Below are positions 63,758 through 64,000 of a stretch of DNA of 64,000 nucleotides, piece by piece. This DNA comes from Ruminococcus difficilis. Its GTDB lineage: Bacteria > Bacillota_A > Clostridia > Oscillospirales > Acutalibacteraceae. Below the pieces are notes generated by a model. That model had not been told where the DNA came from and ran no database searches. It saw only the letters and a list, made by a program, of their open reading frames with translations. The stretch is taken from contig NZ_JAEQMG010000041.1 in the NCBI RefSeq assembly GCF_016680995.1, forward strand, positions 112,110 to 176,109. Reading direction: 5' to 3'. Numbering within the stretch: position 1 is the stretch's first letter; each line of letters opens with the position of its first letter. The position numbers were made by a program, and so were the translations under genes.

Positions 63758-64000
63758 TGTGTTTTGCTCCTTTTTGATTAAGATTTGAAATTGAATATTC
63801 GGTAATTCTGAGTTGGTGGGTTTTACTTAACCCGATTTTCAGTTTTATGCTGTTATCACCTGACCTTTCTGTATTTCTGAAATTCGTATAAATCGTCGTC
63901 GTATGGGCTTTACGGTGCATACAAAAGCGGAGAGAATAGCGATATGTCAAGAAGCAAACATCGTGAGACGCCGTAGGGCAATTCTTGATATAGCGGTATT
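63758..64000. other. Unassigned end of window
   Basis: The 240 bases after the DUF3846 start hold its ribosome site and probably its promoter region. Several open frames run through, but none has a start, ribosome site or family likeness that I can support. Confidence 0.4.

Larger units (their letters stand above)
53845..64000. mobile_element. Integrative element next to tRNA-Pro (right end outside window)
   Basis: From the tRNA to the window end nearly all genes are on the minus strand, GC is lower than in the chromosomal part, and the order is integrase, excisionase-like, replication ATPase, origin-like region, accessory genes, J-domain and DUF3846 proteins. No capsid, terminase, relaxase or conjugation gene is visible, so it could be a satellite, an integrative mobilizable element, or part of a larger one. 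Its right attachment site is not in view. Confidence 0.8.

Noticed and set aside
63639..63950. Minus-strand frame of 103 codons overlapping DUF3846
   Set aside because: It shares its DNA with the well-supported DUF3846 gene in another frame, and its sequence looks like no family.

Overview
The window looks like a chromosome segment from a Gram-positive gut or rumen bacterium of the Oscillospiraceae (Ruminococcaceae), probably related to starch-degrading Ruminococcus. The evidence is a PolC-type DNA polymerase, a DnaD/DnaC-like primosome pair, CdaA/CdaR, a V-type ATPase operon, and two secreted proteins with type I dockerins. One of these is a GH13 amylase with a starch-binding C-terminus, as in the amylosome enzymes of R. 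bromii. No 16S sequence is present, so the genus is inference.

Layout. 1-6.3 kb: end of polC, an AI-2E family permease and the dockerin amylase. 6.4-14.5 kb: HPr-like protein, MtaB, a GHL10-type lipoprotein, RluA-type pseudouridine synthase, YajC and the queuosine genes tgt and queA, which are separated by a Doc toxin/antitoxin pair. 14.6-19.1 kb: asd-dapA-dapB (lysine/diaminopimelate) and a DUF3343-cysteine desulfurase pair. 19.3-26.9 kb: cdaA-cdaR, a RodA/FtsW protein, and tsaE-tsaB-rpiB-upp-lipoprotein. 27-35.6 kb: tRNA-Leu and a tRNA-Arg/His/Lys cluster, both followed by unusual ~230-bp tandem repeats, with a lipid kinase, an XdhC-like protein and a metF-(MetH activation domain)-metH operon between them. 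35.6-44.8 kb: a nine-gene V-ATPase operon on the minus strand. 44.9-53.6 kb: DUF711/ACT pair, galU, RING/zinc-ribbon membrane protein, prfB, YdcF, TSCPD protein, tRNA-Gly, dnaD and dnaC-like genes, tRNA-Gln and tRNA-Pro.

From the 3' end of tRNA-Pro to the window end there is an integrated mobile element with lower GC. It carries a tyrosine integrase, an excisionase-like protein, a P4/D5-type replication ATPase, an AT-rich origin-like region, a four-helix-bundle protein, a 1195-aa dockerin/FnIII surface protein, two tandem structured small RNA genes, a J-domain protein and a DUF3846 protein. Its far end lies outside the window.

The gaps between genes are full of short, non-coding, palindrome-rich repeats of at least four families. 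The two strongest candidates for something undescribed are (1) the ~230-bp units behind tRNA-Leu and tRNA-Lys. They share a core, but each copy carries an inverted copy and a direct copy of the 3' end of the tRNA it follows, and a palindrome whose sequence differs while its pairing is kept. (2) The pair of promoter-hairpin-terminator small RNAs in the mobile element (62262-62634, minus strand), whose long stems differ in sequence but are both fully paired.
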